A stretch of 64,000 nt of DNA from Rhizobium laguerreae. GTDB taxonomy: Bacteria > Pseudomonadota > Alphaproteobacteria > Rhizobiales > Rhizobiaceae. The notes under the pieces were generated by a model, which saw nothing but the letters and a program-made list of their open reading frames with translations, made no database searches and had not been told where the DNA came from. Numbering within the stretch: the first letter of the stretch is position 1; every line of letters begins with the position of its first letter. Shown piece by piece: positions 8,161 through 17,267 of this stretch. The position numbers were made by a program, and so were the translations under genes. The stretch lies in assembly GCF_002008165.1 (NCBI RefSeq), contig NZ_MRDM01000029.1, positions 186,001-250,000 of the forward strand, written 5' to 3'.

Positions 8161-9302
8161 TGAAAGCCGTTTCCGACGACGCTGCCGAACAGGCAACCTT
8201 CCAGGTCCTGACCCGGGCGCTGGACAAGCTGCTCGGGCCGATCCGTTTTCTCCTCGATGATCCGAGCGTGTCCGAAATCCTGATCAACGGCACATCCGAC
8301 ATCTTCGTCGAAAGGCGAGGCAAGCTCGAACGCGCCGATACGCGCTTCGCCAGCCGCGAAGACCTGGAATCGGCCGCGCGCAGCATCGCGCAGTTCTCAG
8401 GCAAGCGGCTGACGCCGGAGGAGCCGAGCGTCGAGGCGCGTTTGCCGGATGGTTCGCGCGTGCAGATGATCCAGCCGCCCGCCTCCCGCACCGGGCTTTG
8501 CATCTCCATTCGCCGCTTTCTGAAAGAACATCGCAGCATCCGCGATCTCGTCACCCAGGGCAGCCTGACCGACCAGTCGCTGACGCTGCTGCAGGCGGCC
8601 GTCGGGCTGCAGAAAAACGTGATCATCTCCGGCGGCACCGGCACCGGCAAGACGACGATGCTGAACGCGCTGTCGGAAGCCTTTGCCGACCACGAGCGCA
8701 TCATCGTCATCGAGGACACGTCGGAACTGCAGATCCGCAAGGAACACGTCGTCTATCTCGAAGTGACCAAGCCCGACCGTTTCGGCCGCGGCGGCGCCAG
8801 CATCCGCGACCTCTTCCGCTCGTCGCTGCGCATGCGGCCGGACCGGGTCATCGTCGGCGAGTGCCGCGGCGGCGAGGCGCTCGATATGATCCAGGCGATG
8901 ACATCAGGCCACAGCGGCAGCCTTTCGACGGTACATGCGAACACGCCCTATGACTCCCTGCACCGGCTGGAAACGCTGGCGCTGATGTCTGATATCGACA
9001 TGCCGCTTCGGCCGCTGCGCGCCCAGATCGCCTCGGCGGTCGACGTCGTCGTGCAGATCGCCCGCTTCAAGCGCACCGGAAGGCGCCGGGTGATCGAGAT
9101 CTCCGAGATCAAGGGCCTGAACAATGACGGCCAGTATATCGTCGAAAGCATCTACAAGCTCGAGGGCGACGGACATTCCAATCCCGATGGCGCGCTGCTG
9201 TGGACCGGTGTCGTGCCGAGCTTCGCCGCCGATGCGGTGGAAGAGCTGCAAGGCGCCGAGCGCCCCGAATGGGTCGGCGCCGCCGCGCTGCATACAGCCT
9301 AA
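8160..9302 (+). CDS. second CpaF/TadA-type secretion ATPase
   Basis: A 380-residue ATPase without any FHA extension. Walker A (GGTGTGKTT) lies at about residues 158-166, followed by the Asp box (IIVIEDTSEL), the RMRPDRVIVGECRGGEALDM box and the HANTPYDSLHRLE segment. It is clearly paralogous to the ATPase at the left edge but divergently transcribed. The start at 8160 is chosen from the ATGA overlap with the small hydrophobic gene; an upstream extension in the same frame is not protein-like. With no pilin or TadB/C gene beside it on this strand, it may serve the adjacent Tad machine as an alternative motor, or a separate minimal system. Confidence 0.9.
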   Translation: MKAVSDDAAEQATFQVLTRALDKLLGPIRFLLDDPSVSEILINGTSDIFVERRGKLERADTRFASREDLESAARSIAQFSGKRLTPEEPSVEARLPDGSRVQMIQPPASRTGLCISIRRFLKEHRSIRDLVTQGSLTDQSLTLLQAAVGLQKNVIISGGTGTGKTTMLNALSEAFADHERIIVIEDTSELQIRKEHVVYLEVTKPDRFGRGGASIRDLFRSSLRMRPDRVIVGECRGGEALDMIQAMTSGHSGSLSTVHANTPYDSLHRLETLALMSDIDMPLRPLRAQIASAVDVVVQIARFKRTGRRRVIEISEIKGLNNDGQYIVESIYKLEGDGHSNPDGALLWTGVVPSFAADAVEELQGAERPEWVGAAALHTA

Positions 9303-9336
9303 AAACAATCGAAATTCTGTTCTACATTATATAGTT

Positions 9337-9386
9337 AGAGCACGATGTCATCCGAAAACCGCTCACACCTTTGGGCATCATGCTCT
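9337..9386. repeat. rhizobial intergenic palindrome, copy 1
   Basis: An imperfect inverted repeat that begins AGAGCACGATGTC and ends GGCATCATGCTCT, with an ACCGCTCACACC centre. A close relative is at 30264-30313. It sits between two converging genes and ends one base before the soxG stop codon, so it may serve as a bidirectional transcription stop or RNA stabiliser. Confidence 0.75.
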
Positions 9387-9387
9387 G

Positions 9388-9933
9388 TCAGACGCCGTCC
9401 TTTTCGGCGCTCGCCGCCATATGGGTGAGATCGTCCCAGAGGCTTTCGGCAAAACTGCGCAGGACCGTGAGTTCGAAGCTGTCATCGCCGGTGCGGACGA
9501 TCTGCACCGAGAGATGACCGACCATTGTCATGGCCGAATGGCCTTCCGGAAAGACGGAAGGATCGAGATCGACGGCGGTCCCCCTTGAGAGAAGCCCCCG
9601 CGAAGAACGGCCGGAAACGCCGATACGCACGCGCCCGTGGCTCTGGTCCATGACGAAGGCCTTTCCCGCAAGCGCTGCAACGAGAGCATCGAGGCTGGCG
9701 GGCACGAACGGTTCGTCGCCGGCGACGAACCATTGGCGGAAACCCGCCTGGCGGATCGAACTTTGCGCAAAGCCTGCTTTCACCAATTCCGTGGCGAGCG
9801 CGGTGGGCTCGATCGCGCCGAGCACATGCAGGAGATGGCCCTCCGGCAAGGCTTCCAGCCGGACGCCCGCCCCTGAGATGCCGTTATATGCCATGCCGGC
9901 AAGAACCGGTTTGTGCTGCGGAAGATCACGCAT
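9388..9933 (-). CDS. soxG: sarcosine oxidase-type gamma subunit (SoxG; probable N-methylglutamate dehydrogenase subunit MgdD)
   Basis: A 181-residue protein resembling the gamma subunit of heterotetrameric sarcosine oxidase, a small GcvT-like fold that packs against the alpha subunit. It contains WFVAGDEPFV and a C-terminal segment SFAESLWDDL typical of SoxG. It is the last gene of soxB-D-A-G, and its ATG (9933) lies inside the end of soxA (8-bp overlap). Because the locus also encodes N-methylglutamate synthase and gamma-glutamylmethylamide synthetase, the enzyme probably oxidises N-methylglutamate rather than sarcosine. That substrate is an inference from context. Confidence 0.85.
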   Translation of the reverse strand: MRDLPQHKPVLAGMAYNGISGAGVRLEALPEGHLLHVLGAIEPTALATELVKAGFAQSSIRQAGFRQWFVAGDEPFVPASLDALVAALAGKAFVMDQSHGRVRIGVSGRSSRGLLSRGTAVDLDPSVFPEGHSAMTMVGHLSVQIVRTGDDSFELTVLRSFAESLWDDLTHMAASAEKDGV

Positions 9934-12880
9934 GGAGCTTCTCGTTTTCGGGATCGATGAAGACGGGATGGCAGAGCACCGCATCGGTGATTTCGTTGCG
10001 CAGGCCGTTCCAGACCGTCACCTTTTCACCGATGCGCTCCGGCCCACGCCTGACGAGCGCCAGGCCGATCGTATGGCCGAGCCCCGGCGAAAACGCGCTT
10101 GAGGTGACGTAGCCCTGGTCGTTCTCGAGCGTCGCCGCAGCACCCTCGGCAAGAATATGCGAGCCGGTGCGGAAGCCGGTTGCCGGATTAAGCGGCTTGA
10201 CGCCGACGAGGCGGGGCCGCTCGGGATCCTGCAGCCCTTCGCGGGCAAGCATTGCCTTGCCGATGAAATCCGGCTTGGTTGATGAAACCATGCGGCCGAA
10301 ACCGAGGTCACCAGGCGTCACCGTACCGTTGATTTCGGCATGGGTGACATGACCCTTCTCGATGCGCATGACGCCAAGCGCTTCGGCGCCATAGGCGCAG
10401 ATGCCATATCTCTCGCCCGCCGCCATGACCGCATCGGCAACGCCTTCGCCGTAGCCGGCGGGTACTGCCAGCTCGTAGGCAAGTTCGCCGGAGAAGGAGA
10501 TCCGGAAGAGCCGGCCTTCGAGGCGGCCGCCGAAGAGGGATACCTTGCGGGCGCTCATGAAGGGGAAGGCCGCATCCGACAAATCCTCGTCGACGATCTC
10601 CTGGAGAATGGTACGCGACTTCGGCCCGGCGACGGCCATCTGCGCCCATTGATCGGTCGAGGAGGCGAAGCAGACGTCGAGGTCCGGCCACACCGTCTGG
10701 GCGCAGAATTCGAGATGGGTCAGCACGCCGGCGGCGAGCGCCGTCGTCGTCGTCATGAAGAAATGCTCGTCACTGAACCGGCTGGTGGTGCCGTCATCAT
10801 AGATGAAGCCGTCCTCACGCAGCATGATGCCGTAACGCGCCTTGCCGACGGCGAGCTTGGCGAAGCCGTTACAGTAGATGCGATCGAGGAAGGTCGCGGC
10901 ATCCTTGCCAAAGATTTCGATCTTGCCGAGGGTCGAGACATCGCAGAGGCCGGCATTCTTCCGGATGTTCAGCACCTCGCGGTCGACGCTTTGGCGCCAC
11001 GTCGCCTCGCCGGCGCGCGGAAACCAGGCGGAACGGTACCAGAGGCCGGTTTCGACGAAGACCGCGCCGTTCTTCTCGGCCCAGCCATGCAGCGGCGATT
11101 TGCGCGCCGGCTGGAAATGTTTGCCGCGCGACGTCCCGGTCAAAGCGCCGAAGGAAACCGGCGTATAGAAGGGCCGGAACGTTGTCGTTCCCACTTCGGC
11201 AGGTGACACGCCACGCGCCTCGGCAAGAATTCCGATGGCGTTGATGTTGGAAAGCTTGCCCTGATCGGTCGCCATGCCTGATGTCGTGTAACGCTTGGCG
11301 AGTTCGACATGGCCGTAGCCTTCGCGGACAGCGAGACCCAAATCCTTGAGATGCACGTCGTTCTGATAATCGACGAAAGCCTTGCTCTTCGAACCCTTCA
11401 CCGACCAGAGCGGCTTTGCCTGCGCGGCCGTCTCGGACGCCGCGCCAAAGGCCGGCTCCACCGTTGCGAAGCCGATCATCTTCAATGCGGCAGCTGCCTT
11501 TGCGGCGCCATCCCCAAGGCAGGTCGCCGTCTTCGCAAGGCCGGCGGCCGAGCCGGCAACGGCAAGACTTTCCTGCTGGGCGGGCGCCAGAAACGCCGAG
11601 GCCTCGTGCGACCATTGCGGCTTCGCGCCGCGATGACAGGCAAGATGAATGATTGGGCTCCAGCCGCCTGACATGGCAAGCGCATCCGCTTCGATACGGC
11701 GGGTGCCGTCTGCGGTCTTGACGTTGACGCCGCGCAGGCTCTTGCCGCCAAACGCATCGATGACCCTGGCACCCTCCAGCACTTCGGCGCGGCCCTGCCA
11801 ACTCCCACCTCCATCCCCGCGGCTGTCGACGATCGCCGCGACCGCGAGGCCGGCGGCCTCGAGATCGGCGGCGGTGCGATATCCGGCGTCGTTGGTGGTG
11901 AAGATGACAGTGCTTCTGCCGGGTGCGACCGCCTGTCGATTGAGGTAGCTGCGCATCGCGCCTGCCATCATCACACCGGGAATATCGTTGCCGCCGAAGA
12001 CGAGCGGACGCTCCTCGGCGCCGGTTGCAAGGATCGCCTGGCGGGCGACGATGCGCCACAACCGTTCGACGGGGCGTTCCGGGTCGGGTATCGCCACGTG
12101 CTTCTGCACCCGTTCGACCGCGCCGAAGACATTGTCATCGTACCAGCCGAACACCGTCATGCGCGGCAGGAAGCGCACATTCTCCAGGCTCGCCAGTTCG
12201 GCAAGCAGCTCACCGAGAAGCGCGTCATCCTCGCCGTCGATGGTGCCGCTGTCGGAAAGCAGGCTGCCGCCGAGTTCGGATCCCTCGTCGGCGAGGATGA
12301 CGCGCGCACCGGCGCGGCCGGCAGTGAGCGCTGCGGCAAGACCGGCAGGGCCGGCGCCGATCACCAGCAGATCGCAATGCGCCCAGCATTTCTCGTAAGT
12401 GTCGGGATCGGCCTCGTAGGAGGCTCTGCCGAGGCCGGCCGCCTTACGGATCACCGGCTCGTAGAGCTTTTCCCAGAGCGCCGCCGGCCACATGAAGGTC
12501 TTGTAGTAGAAACCGGCGCTGAGGAAGGGCGACAGCAGTCCGTTGACCGCGCCGACATCGAAGCCGAGCGAGGGCCAGCGGTTCTGACTCTTTGCCGTCA
12601 GCCCATGGTAAAGCTCGATCATCGTCGCGCGCGTATTCGGTTCGGTGCGCCCGCCGCTGCCTGTCGTCACCAGCGCGTTCGGTTCGGCAGCCCCCGCCGT
12701 CAGAATGCCGCGCGGGCGATGATATTTGAAACTGCGGCCGACGAGTTGGACGCCGTTGGCAAGCAGCGCCGAGGCGAGTGTGTCGCCCGGATGGCCCTCA
12801 AGAGGCTTGCCGTCGAAGGTGAAACCGAGCGAAGCAGTGCGGTCGATGCGGCCGCCGGAAGAAAGACGGAAGCTCGTCAT
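9926..12880 (-). CDS. soxA: sarcosine oxidase-type alpha subunit (SoxA; probable MgdC)
   Basis: A 984-residue subunit, the family's usual length. It starts with a ferredoxin-like domain lacking iron ligands (GHPGDTLASALLANGV, FKYHRPRGI). A pyridine-nucleotide-disulphide-type dinucleotide domain follows (VIGAGPAGLAAALTAGRAGA near residue 175), and then a C-terminal GcvT/tetrahydrofolate domain (about 600-984, with VSLFGGRLEGRLFRISFSGE and GYGEGVADAVM). It would bind NAD in the complex and pass the methyl carbon to folate. The ATG at 12880 overlaps the soxD stop. A separate folate domain of the same fold occurs in two other proteins of this window. Confidence 0.92.
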   Translation of the reverse strand: MTSFRLSSGGRIDRTASLGFTFDGKPLEGHPGDTLASALLANGVQLVGRSFKYHRPRGILTAGAAEPNALVTTGSGGRTEPNTRATMIELYHGLTAKSQNRWPSLGFDVGAVNGLLSPFLSAGFYYKTFMWPAALWEKLYEPVIRKAAGLGRASYEADPDTYEKCWAHCDLLVIGAGPAGLAAALTAGRAGARVILADEGSELGGSLLSDSGTIDGEDDALLGELLAELASLENVRFLPRMTVFGWYDDNVFGAVERVQKHVAIPDPERPVERLWRIVARQAILATGAEERPLVFGGNDIPGVMMAGAMRSYLNRQAVAPGRSTVIFTTNDAGYRTAADLEAAGLAVAAIVDSRGDGGGSWQGRAEVLEGARVIDAFGGKSLRGVNVKTADGTRRIEADALAMSGGWSPIIHLACHRGAKPQWSHEASAFLAPAQQESLAVAGSAAGLAKTATCLGDGAAKAAAALKMIGFATVEPAFGAASETAAQAKPLWSVKGSKSKAFVDYQNDVHLKDLGLAVREGYGHVELAKRYTTSGMATDQGKLSNINAIGILAEARGVSPAEVGTTTFRPFYTPVSFGALTGTSRGKHFQPARKSPLHGWAEKNGAVFVETGLWYRSAWFPRAGEATWRQSVDREVLNIRKNAGLCDVSTLGKIEIFGKDAATFLDRIYCNGFAKLAVGKARYGIMLREDGFIYDDGTTSRFSDEHFFMTTTTALAAGVLTHLEFCAQTVWPDLDVCFASSTDQWAQMAVAGPKSRTILQEIVDEDLSDAAFPFMSARKVSLFGGRLEGRLFRISFSGELAYELAVPAGYGEGVADAVMAAGERYGICAYGAEALGVMRIEKGHVTHAEINGTVTPGDLGFGRMVSSTKPDFIGKAMLAREGLQDPERPRLVGVKPLNPATGFRTGSHILAEGAAATLENDQGYVTSSAFSPGLGHTIGLALVRRGPERIGEKVTVWNGLRNEITDAVLCHPVFIDPENEKLHA

Positions 12881-13158
12881 GCCGGTTCTCCGCCGAGCTT
12901 GGAGAGGGCGGCATCCCTGACGCCGTGGACCGCATGGGTGACGGTATCGCGTTCGACGATCAGCCAGCGGCGGCATCCGGAGGAATGGTGCCAGTATTCG
13001 CTGTGCCGGCCCCGCGGATTGTCGCGCAGATAGACATAATCGTACCAGGCCTCCGCACCGGCATCCGGCACCGGCCGAGCAAGGCCGGCATCGCCGCGGA
13101 TCGAGAACTCCTCCTTCGGTCGGACGCCGCAATGAGGACAGGAAATCAGGCTTGCCAT
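12877..13158 (-). CDS. soxD: sarcosine oxidase-type delta subunit (SoxD; probable MgdB)
   Basis: A 93-residue zinc protein. The CPHC pair near residue 6 and the later HSSGC supply a likely three-Cys/one-His zinc site. The run WYDYVYLRDNPRG followed by EYWHH is the signature of the SoxD family. I used the ATG at 13158; an upstream TTG (13164) would add two residues. It overlaps soxA by four bases (ATGA) and starts 12 bp after soxB, so the subunits are produced in concert. Confidence 0.93.
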   Translation of the reverse strand: MASLISCPHCGVRPKEEFSIRGDAGLARPVPDAGAEAWYDYVYLRDNPRGRHSEYWHHSSGCRRWLIVERDTVTHAVHGVRDAALSKLGGEPA

Positions 13159-13170
13159 CGTCAAATGTCC

Positions 13171-14421
13171 TCAGTGCAGATTGGGCTGGGCGCCGACGCC
13201 CTTTTCGTCGACCGGATAGCCGCGCGCGAAGCGGTCGAGCCGGAAGGCGCGGGCGGTCTGATGCGGCGCATTGCGGGCGATCAGATGGGCGTAGCAGAAG
13301 CCGGAGGCGGGTGTCGCCTTGAAGCCGCCGTAACACCAGCCGGTGTTGAGATAGAGATTGTCGATGTGGGTGCGGTCGATGATCGGCGAGCCGTCCATGC
13401 TCATATCCATGACGCCACCCCAGGAGCGCAGATATCGCACGCGCGACAGCGAGGGAATCAGCGCAAGCCCGGCTTCGGCGACATGCTCCACCGAGGCGAG
13501 ATTGCCGCGCTGGGCATAGGAATTGTAGCCGTCGATGTCGCCGCCGAAGACAAGGCCGCCCTTATCCGACTGGGACGCGTAGAAATGCCCGGCGCCGAAG
13601 GTGACGACGGTGTCGATGAACGGTTTGAGCCCTTCGGAGACGAAGGCCTGCAGCACATGGCTTTCGATCGGCAGGCGAAGGCCGGCCATATCGGCGACGA
13701 CGGTGGAATTGCCGGCGGCCGCCAGCGCCAGCTTGCCGCAGCCGATGAAACCCTTGCTGGTCTCGACGCCGGTAATCTGACCGTTTTCGCGGCGGATGCC
13801 GGTCACCTCGCACTGGGTGATGATGTCGACGCCGCGTTGATCGGCGCCGCGCGCATAACCCCAGGCGACCGCATCATGGCGCACCGTGCCGCCGCGCGGC
13901 TGGAACAGGCCGCCCATAATCGGGAACCGGGCATTGTCGAAATCGAGGAAGGGCAATTTCTTGCGCACCGCCTGCCGGTCGAGAAGCTCGGCGTCGACGC
14001 CGTGCAGCCGCATGGCGTTGCCGCGGCGCGTATAGGCGTCACGCTGCGCGTCGGAATGGAAGAGGTTGAGCACGCCGCGCTGCGAGACCATGGCGTTGAA
14101 GTTGAAGTCCTGCTCCAGCCCTTCCCAGAGCTTCATCGACAGCTCGTAGAAGGGATTGTTGCCAGGCAGCAGGTAGTTCGAACGGATGATCGTCGTGTTC
14201 CTGCCGATATTGCCCGAGCCGAGATAGCCCTTTTCGAGGACGGCGACATTTGTGACGCCGAATTCCTTGGCAAGATAATAGGCGGTGGCAAGGCCATGGC
14301 CGCCGCCGCCGACGATAATGACGTCGTAATGCGGCTTCGGCGCCGGATCGCGCCAGGCCGGCGCCCAGCTTTTGTTGCCGCGAAGGCCGTTCAGGAAAAT
14401 CGAAAGAGCGGAATAGCGCAT
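13171..14421 (-). CDS. soxB: sarcosine oxidase-type beta subunit (SoxB; probable MgdA)
   Basis: The 416-residue catalytic flavin subunit of the DAO family. The FAD-binding motif VIIVGGGGHGLATAYYLAKEFG is split around residues 36-58, and GGTVRHDAVAWGYARGA near 175-190 includes the His that in heterotetrameric sarcosine oxidases carries covalent FMN. WGGVMDMSMDGSPII and GFKATPASG near the C-terminus are also typical. It is the first gene of the minus-strand operon and is divergent from glxA with 87 bp between starts, so both probably share control sequences. Whether the substrate is sarcosine or N-methylglutamate cannot be read from motifs alone; neighbours favour the latter. Confidence 0.92.
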   Translation of the reverse strand: MRYSALSIFLNGLRGNKSWAPAWRDPAPKPHYDVIIVGGGGHGLATAYYLAKEFGVTNVAVLEKGYLGSGNIGRNTTIIRSNYLLPGNNPFYELSMKLWEGLEQDFNFNAMVSQRGVLNLFHSDAQRDAYTRRGNAMRLHGVDAELLDRQAVRKKLPFLDFDNARFPIMGGLFQPRGGTVRHDAVAWGYARGADQRGVDIITQCEVTGIRRENGQITGVETSKGFIGCGKLALAAAGNSTVVADMAGLRLPIESHVLQAFVSEGLKPFIDTVVTFGAGHFYASQSDKGGLVFGGDIDGYNSYAQRGNLASVEHVAEAGLALIPSLSRVRYLRSWGGVMDMSMDGSPIIDRTHIDNLYLNTGWCYGGFKATPASGFCYAHLIARNAPHQTARAFRLDRFARGYPVDEKGVGAQPNLH

Positions 14422-14508
14422 GGGTCACCCCGGAAAGAACAGGTGCATGATGCCAGAAAGGGGAGGGCAGACTTGCACAGAAGAGACATTAATCGCTAAG
14501 AAAGAGAC

Positions 14509-15468
14509 ATGTCCTCGCTTGATAGCAGAAATGTGCAGACGATCGGCTTTATCCTTATCCCGGGATTCGCCCTGATGTCCTATGCCTCGGCGACCGAACC
14601 GCTGAGGGCGGCAAATCTTCTGGCTGGACGCGAGATCTATCGGCTGCAGATCTTCTCGTCGGATGGCGCAGCGGCACTCTCCTCCTCGGGTGTCAGCGTG
14701 CCTGCCGAACCTCTCCCTGTCAGGGGCGCGGGGCTCGGAACGGCCTTCGTCTGCGCCGGCGGCTTGCCCCGCGACTGGCGGTATCCCGGCGTGCTGTCCT
14801 GCTTGCGGCAGCTGTCGCGCGAAGGGGTAAGGATCGGCGGCATCTCGGGCGGCCCCTATCTTATGGCCGCCGCCGGACTGCTTGGCGGCCGCGACTTCAC
14901 CATCCACTGGGAGCATGCGGCCGCCCTTCTCGAAGCCTTCCCGGGTCTCACGCCGCGCCAGGCGCGCTTCATGATCGACGGCAACAGGATTACCTGCGGC
15001 GGCGGCATCGCGCCGCTCGACATGATGCATGTGCTGATCGCCGAGCGCATGGGGCCGGATTTCGCCCGCCGTGTCAGCGACTGGTATCTTCATACAGAGG
15101 TCAACGAGCCCGCTGCACCCCAGCGCGCATCCTTGGCCGAGCGTTACGGCGTCCATCATCCCGGCCTGCTTAACGTTCTCGAACGAATGGAGGAGACGAT
15201 CGAGATGCCGCTCGAGCGTGCCGCCATGGCGCGCATCGCCGGCGTCACGACCCGCCATCTCGACCGGCTCTTTGCTGCCCATCTCGGCACCACCTTTCTT
15301 GATCAATACCGCAGGATCAGGCTGCAGCATGCCCATCGGCTGCTGAAGCAGAGCCCGCTTTCCGTCTCGGAAATCGCTGTGGCCACCGGCTTTTCCAGTC
15401 TGGGCCATTTTTCCCGCATGTTCCGTGCCGTCTATGGCATCGCCCCGCGTGAGGCACGGCGGGAATAG
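14509..15468 (+). CDS. glxA: GlxA-type AraC regulator with DJ-1/amidotransferase-like domain
   Basis: A 319-residue transcription factor. The N-terminal half (about 1-190) is a DJ-1/PfpI class I amidotransferase-like sensor domain (IGFILIPGFALMSYASATEPLRAAN, read in two parts). The C-terminal hundred residues are an AraC HTH (MARIAGVTTRHLDRLFAAHLG, then SVSEIAVATGFSSLGHFSRMFRAVYG). The nucleophile position of the sensor domain reads GGISGGPYLMAAAG, with no cysteine, so it is likely a ligand-binding rather than enzymatic domain. Divergent from soxB and close to glxBCD, it is the best candidate activator of methylamine-derived N-methylglutamate metabolism here. Confidence 0.9.
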   Translation: MSSLDSRNVQTIGFILIPGFALMSYASATEPLRAANLLAGREIYRLQIFSSDGAAALSSSGVSVPAEPLPVRGAGLGTAFVCAGGLPRDWRYPGVLSCLRQLSREGVRIGGISGGPYLMAAAGLLGGRDFTIHWEHAAALLEAFPGLTPRQARFMIDGNRITCGGGIAPLDMMHVLIAERMGPDFARRVSDWYLHTEVNEPAAPQRASLAERYGVHHPGLLNVLERMEETIEMPLERAAMARIAGVTTRHLDRLFAAHLGTTFLDQYRRIRLQHAHRLLKQSPLSVSEIAVATGFSSLGHFSRMFRAVYGIAPREARRE

Positions 15469-15547
15469 GTTTTTCTTCACGGTTGAGGAATTTTCACTAT
15501 GACGATAGGGTTGCCTTCAGAAATGAGAAGGCGGCAGGGGAAAACCC

Positions 15548-16231
15548 ATGAAATCCAAGCGTGCAGCGGCAGAGCAACCGGAACAGGCGAATAGTGGACG
15601 CGCTCCCTTTTCCCAGGACCCTCACGCCGTCCGCGAGCCGAAGGAAAACAACCTCGAAATGGCAATCGGCCATGAGGTGCGCGCCTACCGAAAGAAACTC
15701 GGCATTACGGTGACCGATCTGGCGGCGGCGACGGGCATTTCGCTCGGCATGCTGTCGAAGATCGAGAACGGCAACATCTCGCCGTCGCTGACGACGCTGC
15801 AATCGCTGTCGCGGGCGCTTGGCGTGCCGCTGACGGCCTTCTTCCGACGTTTCGAGGAACCGCGTAACGCTGTCTTCGTCAAGGCAGGCCAGGGTATCGA
15901 GCTCGAACGGCGCGGCACGCGCGCCGGCCACCAATATAATCTGCTCGGTCATATCGACAACAATACCAGCGGCGTCATCGTCGAGCCTTACCTCATCACC
16001 CTGACGACCGATTCCGACATCTTCCCGACCTTCCAGCACGAGGGGATGGAATTTCTCTATATGCTCGAGGGCGAAGTCGTTTACCGCCACGGCGACCAGC
16101 TTTTCCAGATGCAGCCGGGCGACAGCCTGTTCTTCGACGCCGATGCGCCGCATGGGCCGGAGCAACTGGTGAAACTGCCGAGCAAATACCTCTCGATCAT
16201 CAGCTATCCACAGCAGAGCTCGAAAGGCTGA
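15548..16231 (+). CDS. XRE-family regulator with cupin sensor domain
   Basis: A 227-residue regulator. Residues about 38-95 form a lambda-repressor-type HTH (LAAATGISLGMLSKIENGNISPSLTTLQSLSR, in pieces). The C-terminal half is a cupin (HEGMEFLYMLEGEVVYRHGDQLFQMQPGDSLFFDADAPHG, in pieces). Members of this family sense small molecules, often in amine or amino-acid catabolism. It sits 79 bp after glxA and just upstream of glxB. AT-rich GAA...TTC palindromes upstream of glxB, dmmD and between tdm and the permease are candidate operators for it; this link is inferred. Confidence 0.9.
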   Translation: MKSKRAAAEQPEQANSGRAPFSQDPHAVREPKENNLEMAIGHEVRAYRKKLGITVTDLAAATGISLGMLSKIENGNISPSLTTLQSLSRALGVPLTAFFRRFEEPRNAVFVKAGQGIELERRGTRAGHQYNLLGHIDNNTSGVIVEPYLITLTTDSDIFPTFQHEGMEFLYMLEGEVVYRHGDQLFQMQPGDSLFFDADAPHGPEQLVKLPSKYLSIISYPQQSSKG

Positions 16232-16243
16232 CTTGCCTTAAAA

Positions 16244-16256
16244 GAAAAAATCTTTC
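16244..16256. promoter_or_regulatory. candidate operator upstream of glxBCD-gmaS
   Basis: GAAAAAATCTTTC, embedded in AAGAAA...TTTCTT, lies 64 bp before the glxB start. The AAAAGAAAAWATCTT core recurs at 33801-33815 between tdm and the permease, and a related GAA/TTC palindrome is at 21805-21819 before dmmD. Binding protein unknown; the XRE-cupin or GlxA is likely. Confidence 0.45.
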
Positions 16257-16319
16257 TTCCGAGTTGAAAACCCAAAACAGACCTGCTAGTCCTTTCTCAA
16301 CACGAACGGAGGTCTGGTC

Positions 16320-17228
16320 ATGTGCGGAATTGTGGGTCTCTTCCTCAAGGATAAAAGTCTCGAACCGGAGCTCGGGGCACTGCTGTCCTCGATGCTGGTG
16401 ACGATGACGGATCGGGGGCCGGACAGCGCCGGCATCGCGATCTATGGCGACGCCAGCGGCAACAATGCCAAGATCACCATCCAGTCGGCCAATCCGAAGA
16501 AGGATTTCGCCGGCCTCGAGGCTGAACTCGGCCAGGCGGTTGGCGCATCGGTCGCCATCCAGGTGAAGAGCACGCATGCCGTCATCACGCTTGCGAAGGA
16601 TCTACTCGACGCGGGCAAGGCAGCCGTTGCGGAATTGCGTCCGAATGTTCGCATCATGAGCAGCGGAGACGCCATCGAGATCTATAAGGAAACCGGCCTG
16701 CCGAAGGATGTCGTCTCCCGCTTCGCGGTCAATTCGATGGCCGGCACCCACGGCATCGGCCATACCCGCATGGCGACGGAATCGGCCGTCACGACGCTCG
16801 GCGCCCATCCGTTCTCCACCGGCTCCGACCAATGCCTGGTGCATAATGGCTCGCTGTCCAACCACAACAATCTGCGCCGCGAGCTGAAGCGCGAAGGCAT
16901 GACCTTCGAAACCGAAAACGACACCGAGGTCGCCGCCGCCTATCTGACGGCTGAGATGGCCAAGGGCAAGAATCTCGGCCAGGCGCTGGAAGGCGCAGTG
17001 GATGACCTCGACGGATTCTTCACCTTCGTCGTCGGCACGAAATCCGGCTTCGGCGTCGTGCGCGACGCAATTGCCTGCAAGCCCGCCGTCATGGCCGAAA
17101 CGGACCAGTATGTCGCATTCGGTTCGGAATACCGGGCGCTCGTCAATCTGCCCGGCATCGAGAATGCCCGGGTCTGGGAGCCGGAGCCTGCAACCGTCTA
17201 TTTCTGGGATCACCAGAAGGTCGCTTGA
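16320..17228 (+). CDS. glxB: class II glutamine amidotransferase, GlxB (N-methylglutamate synthase subunit MgsA-type)
   Basis: A 302-residue protein beginning MCGIVGLF, so Cys2 is exposed after Met removal as the Ntn nucleophile that hydrolyses glutamine amides. Other amidotransferase features are GHTRMATES and the HNGSLSNHNNLRR motif with the oxyanion-hole Asn. It lacks any synthase domain of its own, consistent with the split glutamate synthase-like MgsABC/GlxBCD complex, which makes N-methylglutamate from gamma-glutamylmethylamide or methylamine. First gene of glxBCD-gmaS; the start follows GGAGG. Confidence 0.92.
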   Translation: MCGIVGLFLKDKSLEPELGALLSSMLVTMTDRGPDSAGIAIYGDASGNNAKITIQSANPKKDFAGLEAELGQAVGASVAIQVKSTHAVITLAKDLLDAGKAAVAELRPNVRIMSSGDAIEIYKETGLPKDVVSRFAVNSMAGTHGIGHTRMATESAVTTLGAHPFSTGSDQCLVHNGSLSNHNNLRRELKREGMTFETENDTEVAAAYLTAEMAKGKNLGQALEGAVDDLDGFFTFVVGTKSGFGVVRDAIACKPAVMAETDQYVAFGSEYRALVNLPGIENARVWEPEPATVYFWDHQKVA

Positions 17229-17267
17229 CCGGCGCCTCATGCGTATTCTCCAAGGGTTTATCGAAAC

